Positions 44,591 to 56,746 of a stretch of 64,000 bases of DNA are shown one piece after another. The translations under genes were made by a program, and so were the position numbers. The stretch spans positions 1,054,001 through 1,118,000 of the forward strand of contig JAKLMB010000006.1 of assembly GCA_022813625.1 (NCBI GenBank), in the 5' to 3' direction. The stretch's first letter is position 1. Each line of letters opens with the position of its first letter. The DNA comes from Aaosphaeria pasadenensis (taxonomy: Eukaryota; Ascomycota; Dothideomycetes; Pleosporales). The notes beneath the pieces are model-generated. The model was not told the DNA's origin and searched no databases. It saw nothing but the letters and a program-made list of their open reading frames with translations.

Positions 44591-45862
44591 GGAACGTCAA
44601 CTAATGCAATGTCGTTGTTGTCTCAGCGAATCATGGCCTTCAGTAGGGAATTTCACTTCTTAAGCAAGGCAGAACAGCCAATCACGTGTGAGCGACGCGT
44701 TGCGCGATAGTGAAAGAACAAATTACGTAGAGTAGTTTGACGTCAACAAACTCGTTAGGTCTGTGGAAATATCCAAAACTCCCACACAGGCTAGTATCAA
44801 GTGAAAGTTTTTGTTTTACACGCTCAGGGCAATCCTTTGATCACAAGGTACAAGAACATGAAATTTCCCACGCTGCATTGAGTGGAGGTAAATAAGACAG
44901 CGAATGTAAAGATCGATGCGCGGGCCGGCGTTCAGGAGACGTCCTGAATACAGGTTTCTACTCAATCTATCACTCCATTGAAACTACGCAAACCCTCCTC
45001 CAGATTTAGAAGGAGAATTCTCCTGGGACACTACGAGATTGAAAGTATTGATCTGAAAGAGGTCATTTCCGAATCTTCTAGAAGTCAGAATGAGACAAAG
45101 TTTCGTAGCAGCGTGCGGTATGAGTATCAGACCGTAATTGTGTTTACAAACAATCATCAAAGACTCTACGGAGCTGTTGTAAAAGACAATCAAGCAAATA
45201 GTGAGCCATAAAATCTACCTTTGTAGACATAAACACTCCTGTCTATGCAATTAATGAGTCTTCATAGTCCTCGATGCCATTGAATCGAAAGTAAAGTTGA
45301 CTCAAATATACGCGAAACCTTCGCAGTAATTGTCTGCACACAAAAGCCTTATTGTTGGTTATATCATCTCCTGATATTATACGCTTCAACTGGAGCTTAA
45401 TGAAGTCAACTGCTTATCTCAAGAAAAGACTTTCATCCCTTACTAGCCTTAGATTGAGTGGATAAACTGCCCAGCCATGTATTCTGGCGATTCTCTATCA
45501 CTGAGGGCCTTCACCTTGCCGCGCTTGTATCCCGCTTGCCAGCCCTTTTGAAACGATGCCCACAATATCACCACTCACCACTATTCTGTCTTATTGACTC
45601 TTATTGTTCTTTGTAGCGCCGCGTGCTTGGTATCTCCCGCTGTAAACCCACTCTAGTATCTACTTAAGCCTTCTTTGCAACCTCTCTTCTCTCTCTACAG
45701 CCATCACCACACGCAATCCACTCACTGCTGCAAAAGGAACCAGCTAACTTGTCTCTAGTTTCCTTCTGTACGCTCATTCTGACCGCACAGTCTTTTTCTC
45801 CTGCTTAAACACTTGGCAGCATACCTCTCACTCGACTCTAACCTTCCGGAATTTTGCTCGCC
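44591..45862. other. Intergenic region
   Basis: About 1.3 kb. The final 250 bp before 45863 is CT-rich, as expected for a fungal core promoter and leader. No other gene is supported. Confidence 0.5.
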
Positions 45863-46575
45863 ATGACGACTACTCAGGCGAACGAGAGCCGCGTCTCTTC
45901 CGCTCCAGGCAATGGTAAGCCAGCCTATCTATAGAATTACTCACTCATACTGACTAAAACTCAGACATCGTGCCTGAGCAACGCGTTCTGACCCCACCAG
46001 CTCCATCCAGAGCTCCAACTCCCGAGACTGAGGCCGAGCAGATGGATGATCCCAGGCCTTCATCAGTGGTTCTAGAAACTACTGCTGCGCAGCAAAGCGA
46101 GATACTGGCCCCCTCGGCCGCCGATGTACCTCATCCCATCGCAGGAAGGGCCAGTACGGTCCAAGCACCATGCCCTGTTCAAACACAGGTCACCGGAAAT
46201 GTTCGGATCCACACACCGATCATGACGCGGGCGTCACGTATGGTCGATGAGCTAAATCCTCAAGACGCTCGGCTCATCCAAGAAGCCATCCAGCAAGGAC
46301 GCAAGGCAGGCTCCGACGTCTACGACTCCGACCCAGAGGCAGATTACAAAGAGGAGCTCAAACAGTATAACAAGAAGAACGTCTATAGAAACGTTCGATG
46401 GGGCGATGGTGCATATCAAACCAATGCTCCCGATGACCAATGGAAGGTCACGAACTTCACTCCATTTGTTCCCGGTCGCTGGGAGCGCATGCCCGATGGC
46501 ACGCTTCGTGACCAGAAGGAGAAGTGCATTATCCGAATCCTCGACCAGCAAGGCAAAAAGCGCTCTGTATCTTAA
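45863..46575 (+). CDS. Hypothetical protein, 220 residues
   Basis: Exons 45863-45914 and 45965-46575 (50-nt intron) encode 220 residues. The first 100 residues are Pro/Ser/Thr/Ala-rich and probably disordered. The second half has a more structured look: MTRASRMVDELNPQDARLI and a YKEELKQYNKKN helix, then WGDGAYQTNAPDDQWKV and FTPFVPGRWERMPDGTLRD. No signal peptide, membrane segment or catalytic motif is visible, and I do not recognise the family. It lies in tandem, 417 bp ahead of the myristoylation-candidate gene. Confidence 0.8.
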
Positions 46576-46992
46576 TGAGTCTTCGTATACTTTTGTAACA
46601 AAATTGCGACTGAACGAGGTCACTGTTTGAACATCTCTGTAGCAAACGGAAAAATCAATAGTTCGCATCAACACCTGAGCTTCTGAAGCAGCTTCTGAGT
46701 GTATTATTGTTGTACTGCGTCGTCTCGTTGTACTATTACGCAGAGAGTACTTCCCGTTTCTGGCCCACCCGCAGCAGCAGGTTACCACAAGCCTCTTTCC
46801 TCAAGGCAACTGAATTCAGCACAGGCTGATGCTCTCATATGCTTAGGATAAACCGACAAGTTTAAGCTGTCTTCCAATATACAATCGCTACCGAGATATC
46901 TCATAACATATTCCAACATTCTTTCATCCAAACAGAACTCCTCGTCCAGCAAAGCAAAATATCTTTGTAACTACCGCGCTGATATTCCGACG
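46576..46992. other. Intergenic region
   Basis: Short spacer between two tandem unknown genes. No distinct element is seen. Confidence 0.5.
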
Positions 46993-47966
46993 ATGGGCCA
47001 AGCTGCGTCCAAACCCGTGATACAGAGGGATCATGTCGGCGAAATCTGCGCCTTGATTGCCCAACAAGCCCTCTCTGCGAGTGATGAAATTGCAGATCAA
47101 CATGGCCACGAAATAAGACGCAGAGACTCTTTCCATCTCGAATGTGGTGAGGATGTAGAAATCCAATGCTCCAGAAACACGGGGCTGACAGTACAACTAC
47201 AGAAGATACCGAGAAGAACGAGAAGAACGAGAAGAAAGGGGTCGACAGTGAAGAAGATACCAAGCCTAGGCAGAAGACCGGAATCTCCGCTGCGATCGAC
47301 CACCCGACAGGTTGTTCCAAGGATACCCTACCCACGAAAACGAAGAAACAGTTCAGAAGCATCATAGTCGAAAATCCTCAAGACCTTAGACTGCCAATAG
47401 TGGAGGATCTGGCTCTTCCCGCAGAACTCGTCCCTGGATCCGTGGTAGTTTTCTTAAACGAAGCAGATGATACAGTGCGCATGGCAATGGTCTTCTCGAC
47501 GGACGCTAATTTCGAATACCTTCTTTTCATCGTCGAGGAAAGTGTGCTTGATAATTTGGGACTACGTCAAACGCCTGGGCGCGTGGGTCCAAGCAGTATT
47601 TCATGGATGGACGTTTTCACTGTCACAGCCTATTCGAACTGCGCAGTGCTGCACAGATCACAGTGCCCATATGCGAAATGGATCCAAATGCGCGATTCTC
47701 CATTCCCGAAAGGGAGCATGACTCTGGAGGAAGGCCTTGCCATTGCTGAAGAATCGCAGCTTAATGTTGACGATGTTTTTGAGCGGGTCGAAGCCCGCTG
47801 CAGAAGCGTCCGAACCTCATTGTCGGAGACCTTTGGGGGGTATCGAGGGAGGTTTGAGTTGTTTCAGCTCATGTATCCTCCAGAGAAAGTTGAGGGGAGG
47901 TTTCAAGAATGGGTGTACCGGACCCATATTCTCATGAGGCGCCGTAGACTAAGATTGGATCTTTGA
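46993..47966 (+). CDS. Hypothetical protein with N-myristoylation signal
   Basis: Exons 46993-47146 and 47203-47966 (56-nt intron, CTGAC branch point) encode 305 residues in phase. The protein begins MGQAASKP, a strong N-myristoylation consensus (Gly2, Ser6, Lys7). It probably associates with membranes despite having no hydrophobic span. A Lys/Glu linker just after the splice junction is made of EKN repeats. The C-terminal domain looks globular (VPGSVVVFLNEADDTVRMAMVF, then WMDVFTVTAYSNCAVLH) and ends RRRRLRLDL. It is unrecognised. Without the intron, the first frame runs 124 codons as basic low-complexity sequence, so splicing is the better model. Confidence 0.78.
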
Positions 47967-48148
47967 GGAAGTATCAGAACGTATCAATATTAGAAAGGGA
48001 TCAACAAGCAACCATGGTTCAAATAACCAAGCAGTGCTTTACTACCACATTCGCCTGTAACACCGTGCTATGCCCTTGGATCCATCAACTATAGAATTAT
48101 AGACCTTATGAAATATGAACAGTTGCAAAAGTCAAATTGTTAGGTCCT

Positions 48149-51100
48149 TTAGAAACCAAACGCGTCCAACAGAGAATTGGCATCTGGCTCATGGAACTGT
48201 GTTGGTGGGGGCTTCTTCTTCTTTTCCTCCTTGATCTCGACCTCTTCTGTGCTCTTCTCTTCATCCTCACTTGACTCTTCCCTAACCGTGCCTTTGCTTG
48301 CAGCCAAGCTGTTGCTGATGTGTTCGCGCGTAGGCATATCTGCCACAACAAGTGAGCTGCGCCGACGCAGAAGCTTTCGTGGATCGAACTCGAAATCTGT
48401 AGTTGTTTTGTTGGGCCCATTGGCATAGAATGAGTCGCGTGGCAACGCGGGAGACAGAGGAGGCCGGTTGAGGCCAATTTCTCGCGGCGGTGGCGCAAGG
48501 AACTCCCAAGTTTTGGCTGCACATTATTAGTACTCAGATTATGATTTCTCATCTTGAAAGCAATGGATACATACCGAGATCGAGCGCTAATAAGTCGCAG
48601 CCCATTCTCGTCAATAAATTGCAAGAGTGCATCACGAAGTCCCATTCCTCTCGCATACCGACCATCGTCGCACCTCTTAAAGCCTGTAGACTCTTCTCCC
48701 TAAGTTGTCGGTAGAGCACAACAAGAGCCGGGTCATCTGCCAGATAGCTCTTTGATTTGTACTCCGGAGTCTCTGGGGGACTCATCAGCTTTTCCAGTGG
48801 AGTAATTAGGCAGCGAACAGCATGGTCACGGCGGTTCAACATCCAGAAAGCCCAAGTTGCCAACCATCGGTTGCCGTCGCGTGCAGCCTGGGGCAGTATC
48901 TTTTCCTTAAGGAAGGTAGTCAATACAGGCCCATCGTCTCCTTCGTAGACTCGCGCAACTGCGATGGCTAACTGAGTATCACCTAGTTGGTTGTTCAGGA
49001 CGCCAACTGCGTCTTTGAGACAATCGGCAAGCAAGAAGAAGGCGGCAGCATAGTGAAATCTTCGTTTGCCCATGAGCGCATAGGCATTTTTGAGAGCAGC
49101 TGTTTTCCATCTTGCTTCAGTGAAGTTATTCGATAATAGACGATGCGTAGCCGCTTGCTCTTTCGAGCCGTGCGCCATTCGCCAAAGGCCTACCAAGACA
49201 GGTTTCTTGCGAAGCGCAAGGTAGAAAAGAGAGCAGTCGACGGGGTTTCGATCATCGCCCTTGGTATATTCATTTCGGGCAATTATTTCGAATTGAGCGC
49301 GCTACAAGCTTTTGTCAGCATGCGAGCGTGGAAAATGGTTCATGTCAATCAAGCTGAGTACTCACGATGGCGTTTATATCAGTCATCCACATGAAGAGTC
49401 CGCTTTCCTTCGCCTGACCCCACAGTAGTTTACCACTGAAATGCCTTGATACCAAGTCGACTAAAATATCTTGACTTCCGCTGTGATACGCCCAAGAAAT
49501 CTCTCGCCATGATATCGGCGTTCGTCCTTCGTTCCCATGGCTATCGCTTAGGACATGTTGTCGGAAGAAAAGGAGGAAACGTCCAGCATTATCATCAATG
49601 GACCGTCGGTGTTTTTCTACCATTCCAACGCACTCAACGATATCAGCGAGGCGAAATTGCTCTCGCGAAGAGAGTATAGGAATTCGTTTACTTGTAAGAA
49701 GCTCCGTAAGGGAGACAGCAACTTCCTCGGTAAGTGAGTCCGGCTCAGTGTCGTCAGAGAAGTCAGCATAAGAAGTGTGGATGTCTTTGCGAGATGCTGT
49801 CATCTGAGCCTGAAGTATATAAGTAAGGGTGTAACTGTGGAAGGTAGTAAGTTACTCACGTCAGGATCTTCAGAGAAGTCCTCTGGTAGTAATCCCAAAG
49901 AACTATCCAAATCATCACCTTCAGTATAGAACTTCAACTTTTGGTGTAGACGAAGCAAAATCTTTTGGACAAGCAATAGCTTTCCAGCAAGCACACTTTG
50001 ACTGAGTAACTGTGGGTGGTATACAGGCAACGGTCCATTCAAACGGCTCACAGCTGTGAATATGTCGATTGATGCCCTTTTGCGCGAGACCATGCGCAAG
50101 CTGGGAAACAATGAGTCAGAGACCTCGACATTCTCATCTTGGATGAATAACTGGTTGCCTGAACCAATGATCAGGTTGCCACTCCCCAGCCAAACGGAGT
50201 CTCCAATAGGATGAGGCGTTATGTCTCGAATACGCACATCGCGGATAGGCACCCAGGAAGGGCCCGCATTCAAGTAGTCATAACGGAGCTGTGCATAGAC
50301 GACTATCCGGTGCGGAAATCCGACTGCCAATATTGATTGGTTATCAGGTGTAGATGACCAATCGAGATCTTGGATAATGCCATTTCCGTCGAATTTTTCT
50401 TCGTACTCTAACTGCGCACTTCGTGTATTCCAGATTGTTAGAGTAGTCTTCTCGGCATCCACCAACGCTGCTTTCCGTATGGAGGTACCGCTGGCAAGTG
50501 TTGGGTTACTGACCCCGGTCTCAACAACGGATGTCTGTAACCATTCTAAATCTCTCTTATCGACATTCACTCTAGCTGTCCACGATTTGATGACACCAGA
50601 TTTAGTGTACGATATAGCAATGTCGCGCGCAAACGTGTCGAGGAAGCCTGATATCACAGGGGCTGAACCCGCGGGATCGACAGGCAGGACGAATGCTAGA
50701 TCGTCGCCTGAGCCAAGGTCAAAGGTGGAGAACTCTTCCATACAAATCTCTGGATGTCCGTTGGCATTGCCGTTTGTGGGAATCGAAAGCCTACGGCCGG
50801 TGACAGGATCCCGATCTAGATGTGGGAGCCGAATTTCCCAGCAGATACCTTTCATCTCCGAACTGATGGTAGCGAGATGTACTACTCGACCCCCAGTCCG
50901 GGTTTCTGGTACAACGATCAAACACAAGGGTTTCCCTTTGAGCTTGTAGCTGAGGCGAGCCGCCTCAACGGCTTGCGGGCCACGACTATCAGATAGCGCG
51001 ATGTGGTCGTGATGAAGGAAAACCACAAAGTTTCCATCCTGGAGCAGAGCAGTTCGATGAATGTGCTCGGTGACCTTGACAGTACTGTGCCTGTGCAGTG

Positions 51101-52557
51101 TCATGCCCTCTTCGGTTGGTCTTTGGACCCAGACGATGCACTCGTCTGTGAGAGTCCGTGAGACTAGTGCTCTTCCACTTGCAGTACGATTGACTTTTTT
51201 GATGGCATGTGAGTGCCCTGTCCAGATGGTCTTGCGCTGGATTCGTTGCAATTGTCGCGATGGATCCAAAAGACGATCAACACGTGATTCCAACCACTCA
51301 ATTCTCCCGTCATAGTGATGCGACAGAAGAGTAATGACAGAACCTGGTTTGTCGCCACAGAACGCGTAAAACTGGACATTATCATGTAGGCCGTGGGCAC
51401 CTTTTGCGAAGTGAAGATGCAAGCCATCCGAATGCGCGATGTTGAATACATCAGTGACCTTCTTAATCTTCGCTCCAATGTTTTCAAACCCCCATGCGGA
51501 CATATTCCCTCTGTCATCTAGCACGACGCATATTTCGGGATTACGATTGGCAACCTCGACTAGATGGTGTAGCGCCACTTGGTCTTTTTCTTCACTAGTC
51601 GCCTGCTGAACCGCACGTTCTGTTGCAAATGTGAAGTCTCGCCCGTCGATGAAGAAAGCATATCTCTTGCTTGATTGCTGGTCTTCCGTTATGACGCGGG
51701 GCTGGATACATTCCATCAAATCGAGCTCTGCCCAAAGATTGAATCCATCCACCCCATGATGTTCTCCCGGTACCCACACCCTTACTTTATTGTCGGCGCA
51801 CACCGTGTAAAGAACATTGTCAACTGTTTGCTCCTTGTGGATGGGACGTCGCCAATGCACCCCTGTGACAACAGCTGGGTGGGGTAGATACGAGTAATCG
51901 AATCGCTGTTGGTCTGCAGAGCCAAACGCAAGACGCCGCCAAATCTTGAGCAATCGATCGTAGCGACCTGTTGAAGCGATCAACTCGGCATCGGGCGAAA
52001 AGTGTGCGAATTTGACGGGGTTCGCGAGCTTCTTAGTCCAAATTTGCTCAGTGGCAGTATGGGTATTGAGAAGCGTCAGAGATCCACTCCCTACGAGCAA
52101 CTCATCGGGCATCCCCCAGGATAAGGTTGTTATTGTATCTTCCGGGTCTGGTAACGGCACGCTCCCCTGTAACGACCACTAATGCATGTCAGTGAGGAAA
52201 TATTATAGGAGCAATGGCAATCATACTTTGATTGCATCCTCGTCTTGTCCATATGGTTGATATGTATACACAGTCTTTGTCGAGCTGGCTGCTATCTTTC
52301 CTGTATTCTCGTCAAAGGCAACCGCTTCCAGCTCGGTCTCCTCATCGATGTATGTCGTTTGGAGGACATGGTTCGGGCGGTCCAGTATTATGAGCGCGTT
52401 CCCGGAGATGTAGACCTTGACGCAAGTAAAATCAGTCAACGCTTCCACTCCAGCTAGTGGACAATGGTTTACATACAATGATCTGGTTGCCTTCCCACAG
52501 TCCATGGCTGACTGCTTGCAGCTTAGCCTGCGGCCTTCCAGGTAGAATACCGCGCAT
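48149..52557 (-). CDS. RAV1: Rav1, regulator of V-ATPase (rabconnectin-3-like)
   Basis: Core subunit of the RAVE complex, which reassembles the V1 and Vo sectors of the vacuolar H+-ATPase. Six exons (52557-52477, 52415-52227, 52178-49860, 49809-49366, 49301-48575 and 48516-48149) give 1375 residues, matching yeast Rav1 in size. The N-terminus begins MRGILPGRPQAKLQAV and enters WD40 beta-propeller blades. The long middle exon holds further WD-like repeats (for example LLKIWRR, KVRVWVPG). The highly conserved Rav1p_C domain follows, with AQFEIIARNEYTKGDDRNPV and CSLFYLALRKKPVLVGLWRM spanning the fourth junction. The C-terminus is a charged tail ending SLLDAFGF. Introns are 61, 48, 50, 64 and 58 nt. 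It lies in tandem downstream of PRMT3. Confidence 0.96.
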
Positions 52558-53239
52558 GAGAGTGGCAGGTCGAGAATTGTTACCGATGCCACATCTTCAA
52601 GTGAAAAGATTCTCGCTGAGACGACTGAGATGTTCGGAATGGCGCGCTCAATGTTAAGCCGTGACGTCTCGGGTGTTCCGAATCATCCATGCAGGAGAGC
52701 TCACGCGCACGAGCCACGTGGAGAGCTCCAGTCCTAATTAAGATCTGCGGGACGCATACGGCATTTATCGATAACGATGCTAGTGCTAGTTGCGATATTA
52801 GATGAAATGTACATTAGGCATACTTCCACTATTCGAGCTCACAACTACATGTAAATACAAATTCACCCCCAGCATCACTACTAACAAAGACCATAGTTGC
52901 TTGTAATAGAATCGAGTGAAATTCATGCATTCCGAACCTCAGATATGGATCTTTCAATGCAGCGTTCCTCGCTGACGTCAGTTGTCACATGGTTGAGCAT
53001 TCTAATCGCTCTGCACAAGTAGATACCAAGTCATCTACCAATCAATCATATGGATTCAGACAAACTTTTGTTCTTTCATATTCTTCTAATCCAGAGCAGA
53101 AATGAGTAGACCGTCCACGCAGTCCTAACGTCCAAGAAGGATCACTTCTTTTTTGATAACCTGTCCCAACACCGAGAACACCTACACGTACGGGCCCATG
53201 CAACTTTGAACATAAGCTACCTATTACTGGTACATTCCT
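52558..53239. other. Intergenic region
   Basis: Upstream of RAV1 and downstream of PRMT3. It is AT-rich and nothing distinct is seen. Confidence 0.5.
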
Positions 53240-54801
53240 TCAACCCATCGGCCTTGAGACCTTTCCTTCGACACCTTCCGCAGCCCAAGACACATCAACA
53301 TCAATGCCTCGAACATCTCTTCTCCTCTTCTTATATGTAATTTGTCCCTTCAAGGTAGTTCCCTGCTTGAGAGATGTTTTCCTGTCTTTGTCATCCAGCA
53401 GCAGAACGGCTTGATGCCAGTGTGTGGCTGTGCCGAATGGACCTGTAGCCATCGCTACGCCCTCTGCCCCACTTGCACTCCATTTCAGAGCGTCTGCTTG
53501 GCTAAGATCCGGTTTGCTCCCGTGGGGGAGGAAGAAGGTATCAAACCAAATAGCGAATGCATCCAGGGATTCGACATCTCGGTCGAGCGTAGTCGAATAT
53601 GGTGCCGTGAAGTCCAATTCCGGCACAGTGATCCGAGCGAGGTCAAGTTCGTAAAATGTTGACGCGCTGCCGCTTATCGATTTGGGCGGTACATCGAACA
53701 CGCCAATTTCCCTATCATTCAATAATCCACCCGGTATCATGGTTGAAAAGTCGAACCCGTAGACATCTTTCCAGAAGTTTTCTCCAGTACTTTCAGATAT
53801 CCAGGTCTTGTCTGAGATTGGAGCTACCCGAAGTGTGCAGTGGCTTGGCACCATGAGACCATCTGGCTTGAGGTAGATGTCTCTTGCCTTCAGTACGGAG
53901 TCAAGCATGCCCTCAAATAGAAGCCCGTAGCCCATCCATTCTGAAACAATAATGTCGACGTTACCCTTGCCGATTTTTTGCTGGAGATGGAAATCCTCGA
54001 TGCGCCCTTGGATGACTTCAACTACGTTGTCATATCCGTTCTTCTTTACAATCTCCCTCGCTCGTAAAGCAATATCGGAATTGTCGATGGCAAAAACCTT
54101 CTTCGCTCCGGCTCTTGCGCAGAACAGACTTAATATGCTTGTCCCGCAGCCTACGTCCAACACAACCTTGTCTTTGATGAGATGGGCATACTTCTCGATA
54201 AAATCACGATAGGACTCTGTGCGCACGCGGTCCTCGATCATTTCGCGATGGATACCATTGCCCTTGTAGGAGTCAAAATAACGCTCGTCGCGCTCTCCAC
54301 TGACGTCGATTTTGGACACATCCTCGGGCAAGTTTTTGGAAAGCACTGCTTCGTACTCTTCATAATCTCGCACTTGCTCATTTGAATCGGGCATGAAATC
54401 TCCCAATTCAAAGAGTAACGGATCATCCTCAAGTGTAGGCACGAGATATTTATCGTCGGCTAAGTTTTCGGGTGTTACAGTGAGTACAGACGGATCTGTA
54501 CCCTTCTGAGCTTCCAAGCGTAAGTAATTTACCAGCTTAATAACACCAATCTCCTCGAGCTCTAATTCATATGATAAGCAGATGTCGGAATTCGGAAATT
54601 ATAGTATTTACTTGACCCAATTTCCTGAACTGCAGCTTTGACGTTGAATTTATGCTCGCTTTCGCAGTGTGTGAACATTTCAGGTACATTGCCCCATGGT
54701 TTATCACAGAAAAGACACTTGAAAGTCGTGGTATCGGGTTCAGAGGCATCTTCAATCAGACTACCGACTGAGCTAGCCGTGTCAGAGTCGGTGTCAGACA
54801 T
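53240..54801 (-). CDS. rmt3: Protein arginine methyltransferase 3
   Basis: Type I enzyme that dimethylates arginines asymmetrically. The PRMT3 class targets ribosomal protein S2 (uS5). Exons 54801-54612 and 54561-53240 (50-nt intron) encode 503 residues. An N-terminal C2H2 zinc finger (Cys29, Cys32, His45, His50) is the class hallmark and mediates substrate recognition. The SAM-binding motif I is VVLDVGCGTSILSL (Asp199), followed by the acidic post-I motif. The double-E loop SEWMGYGLLFEGM has Glu271 and Glu280. The THW loop is present as ATHWHQ near residue 450. The short acidic spacer after the zinc finger (FELGDFMPDSNE) is typical. Confidence 0.95.
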
Positions 54802-55610
54802 TGTTTTGGACTCCTAGATCACTTCCGGTCGTGATATGCAATTTGTAGGTTTTGGGGATAGAAAGTTTGACAGTCTAGCGTAGAAACTTTCCTGTGGTGG
54901 AAAAAGAGCCAAGACCAGAATCGCTTTGTGGGCGACTGCGGGGTTGGTCTGTCCCGCCATCCGCAAGTTTTCATTTCAACATCTCTGAAATATCCAAGGA
55001 CATTTAGACATCGTACTGGACACTTTTAGATGCTGTTCAATTTGATATTTCCAATGTCGAATTTTGATAAGTTTCGCAGACCTTTCAATTTTGGCCTATC
55101 GTCCTACAAAGCATACAACAATAATCAATTCATGCAAGCTGCACGAAACTCTTGCTTGGATCTTGTCAGCTTTCAAGTTAGATAAGTTCACCAAGAACTA
55201 TGAGAATAGATGTTCCTACACAGTCTGCACGCCTTTCTCAATCTCGCGTACAGTACCGTGCCCTTGCGTTGGAACTATGCAAAGTATACGGCTCTTGCGA
55301 GGATGAAATTGTGAACCCTCTGTGAATCTGCCGGAGAGATGTCGATGGATTCGATACATTGTACAGATGAGTCTTATACACTTTTTGAAGAGCATCAATG
55401 TGCAACATGTGCTCAAGAAGAAATCAACAGCCTGACAAAGGCACTGTTGATCGTAATTGCAATGCTAGGGAGGCCAGGAGATAGGTCTTAATTATATCTT
55501 GATGTCTTAATCTGCAATTATCGATAAAATTAATATCACCTCCGTTTGTAAAGTAATAGAGTGCTTGACTTACGAATTCTCAGGTCTCTTCACAACCAGT
55601 ATATACAACA
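54802..55610. other. Intergenic region between divergent genes
   Basis: Upstream region shared by PRMT3 and the 197-residue orphan gene. It is AT-rich. No gene is supported. Confidence 0.5.
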
Positions 55611-56204
55611 ATGGCATCACAGATTGACGAGAGCCACATAATTACAGCACAGAAGGAGCTTAATAAGAGATTGAAGCGCAGAGTAATTCCTGTAGGAGCA
55701 GCTGTCGGGCGATCTAGCAGTGATCCATCGAATGATGGTCTCTGTCCGTCACGGAAAGAATGGTGGCAAGACGAATTAGCACCGTCAAAGGCGTCACGAA
55801 AGAGGAAGGCACTTGGTGCGGGAGCTGTAAATCTGCCACAGGTCAAAGAGCAAGATCCAGAAGATGGTCCAGTGATCGGCAACTACCGGGAAACGCTGGA
55901 ACCTCCTGTTGGTGCCGGATATTGGGACTTGGCGACAAGGCAAAAAAATGCTGCCATTCTGAACTCCTTTCTAAATCACGCTGTCATCCCCCCGCTGGGA
56001 TATCACGGTGATCTAAAGCGTCTCAGAGGCATAAATGGCGTATCAAGACTTGAAAAGCTGGAAGCCGAAGCGTCGAGAGAACTGCGAGACAGCTACAGAG
56101 ATCAACACGACAAGGGCTTTGATCTCCCACGGAAGAAACAACAAGACCCCGATGAATCAACAAGCGGACGTCCCAGACGCGAGAGAAACCCATCAGGTCA
56201 ATGA
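55611..56204 (+). CDS. Charged orphan protein, 197 residues
   Basis: Single exon. It is basic throughout, with a Lys/Arg-rich start (KELNKRLKRRVIPVG), a second basic cluster (SKASRKRKALGAG, a possible nuclear localisation signal) and a basic tail ending RRERNPSGQ. A central segment (YWDLATRQKNAAILNSFLNH) could be a short helical domain. It has no signal peptide, membrane span or known motif. It is the first of three intronless charged orphan genes on the plus strand. The CDS start is the first ATG after a leader. Confidence 0.65.
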   Translation: MASQIDESHIITAQKELNKRLKRRVIPVGAAVGRSSSDPSNDGLCPSRKEWWQDELAPSKASRKRKALGAGAVNLPQVKEQDPEDGPVIGNYRETLEPPVGAGYWDLATRQKNAAILNSFLNHAVIPPLGYHGDLKRLRGINGVSRLEKLEAEASRELRDSYRDQHDKGFDLPRKKQQDPDESTSGRPRRERNPSGQ

Positions 56205-56746
56205 AATTAACCGAGCCAATTTTCAAATCTACACTAAATCATGAATGATGTTGCGATAATGCATGACTGATACTGACATGGTGAGAAGTCATTTGTATCG
56301 ATCACGGAATAATCCTAATACGTGGATCCTGCTAATCTTTGTCAAGACATCAAGCGGGCCCTTTAGGTCCTGAGACCCAGAATCTGATCTCCTGCATGTG
56401 ACCCTTTCTTTCCTTAGCCCCCAAAGATCGCTCTTCTTTGACATGTATTTCTAGGCGTGTCGAGAGATAGATTCTCATTTGGTAAAAGACGAGGCTGAAA
56501 TTGCACAAAGAGATGATCAGCCCTAACCAGAGAGTTCTTTAATACTTCGTCCTACACTAGTAGCGCCGCTTGTATTCACAAGATGCTCGTGAGCTAGAAC
56601 AAAAGACCAAAAATAGAACCTCGCCGAGCTCCATCCCCTAATAAACATCGCTCCTTGCAGAATCTTGGATGTAGCTTCCACCAAATCTTTAGAGTTTCAG
56701 ATGAACTCATCTGCACTATATTGCCGCAAATTTCACTCTATAAACC
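56205..56746. other. Intergenic region
   Basis: Spacer between two orphan genes. Nothing distinct is seen. Confidence 0.5.
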
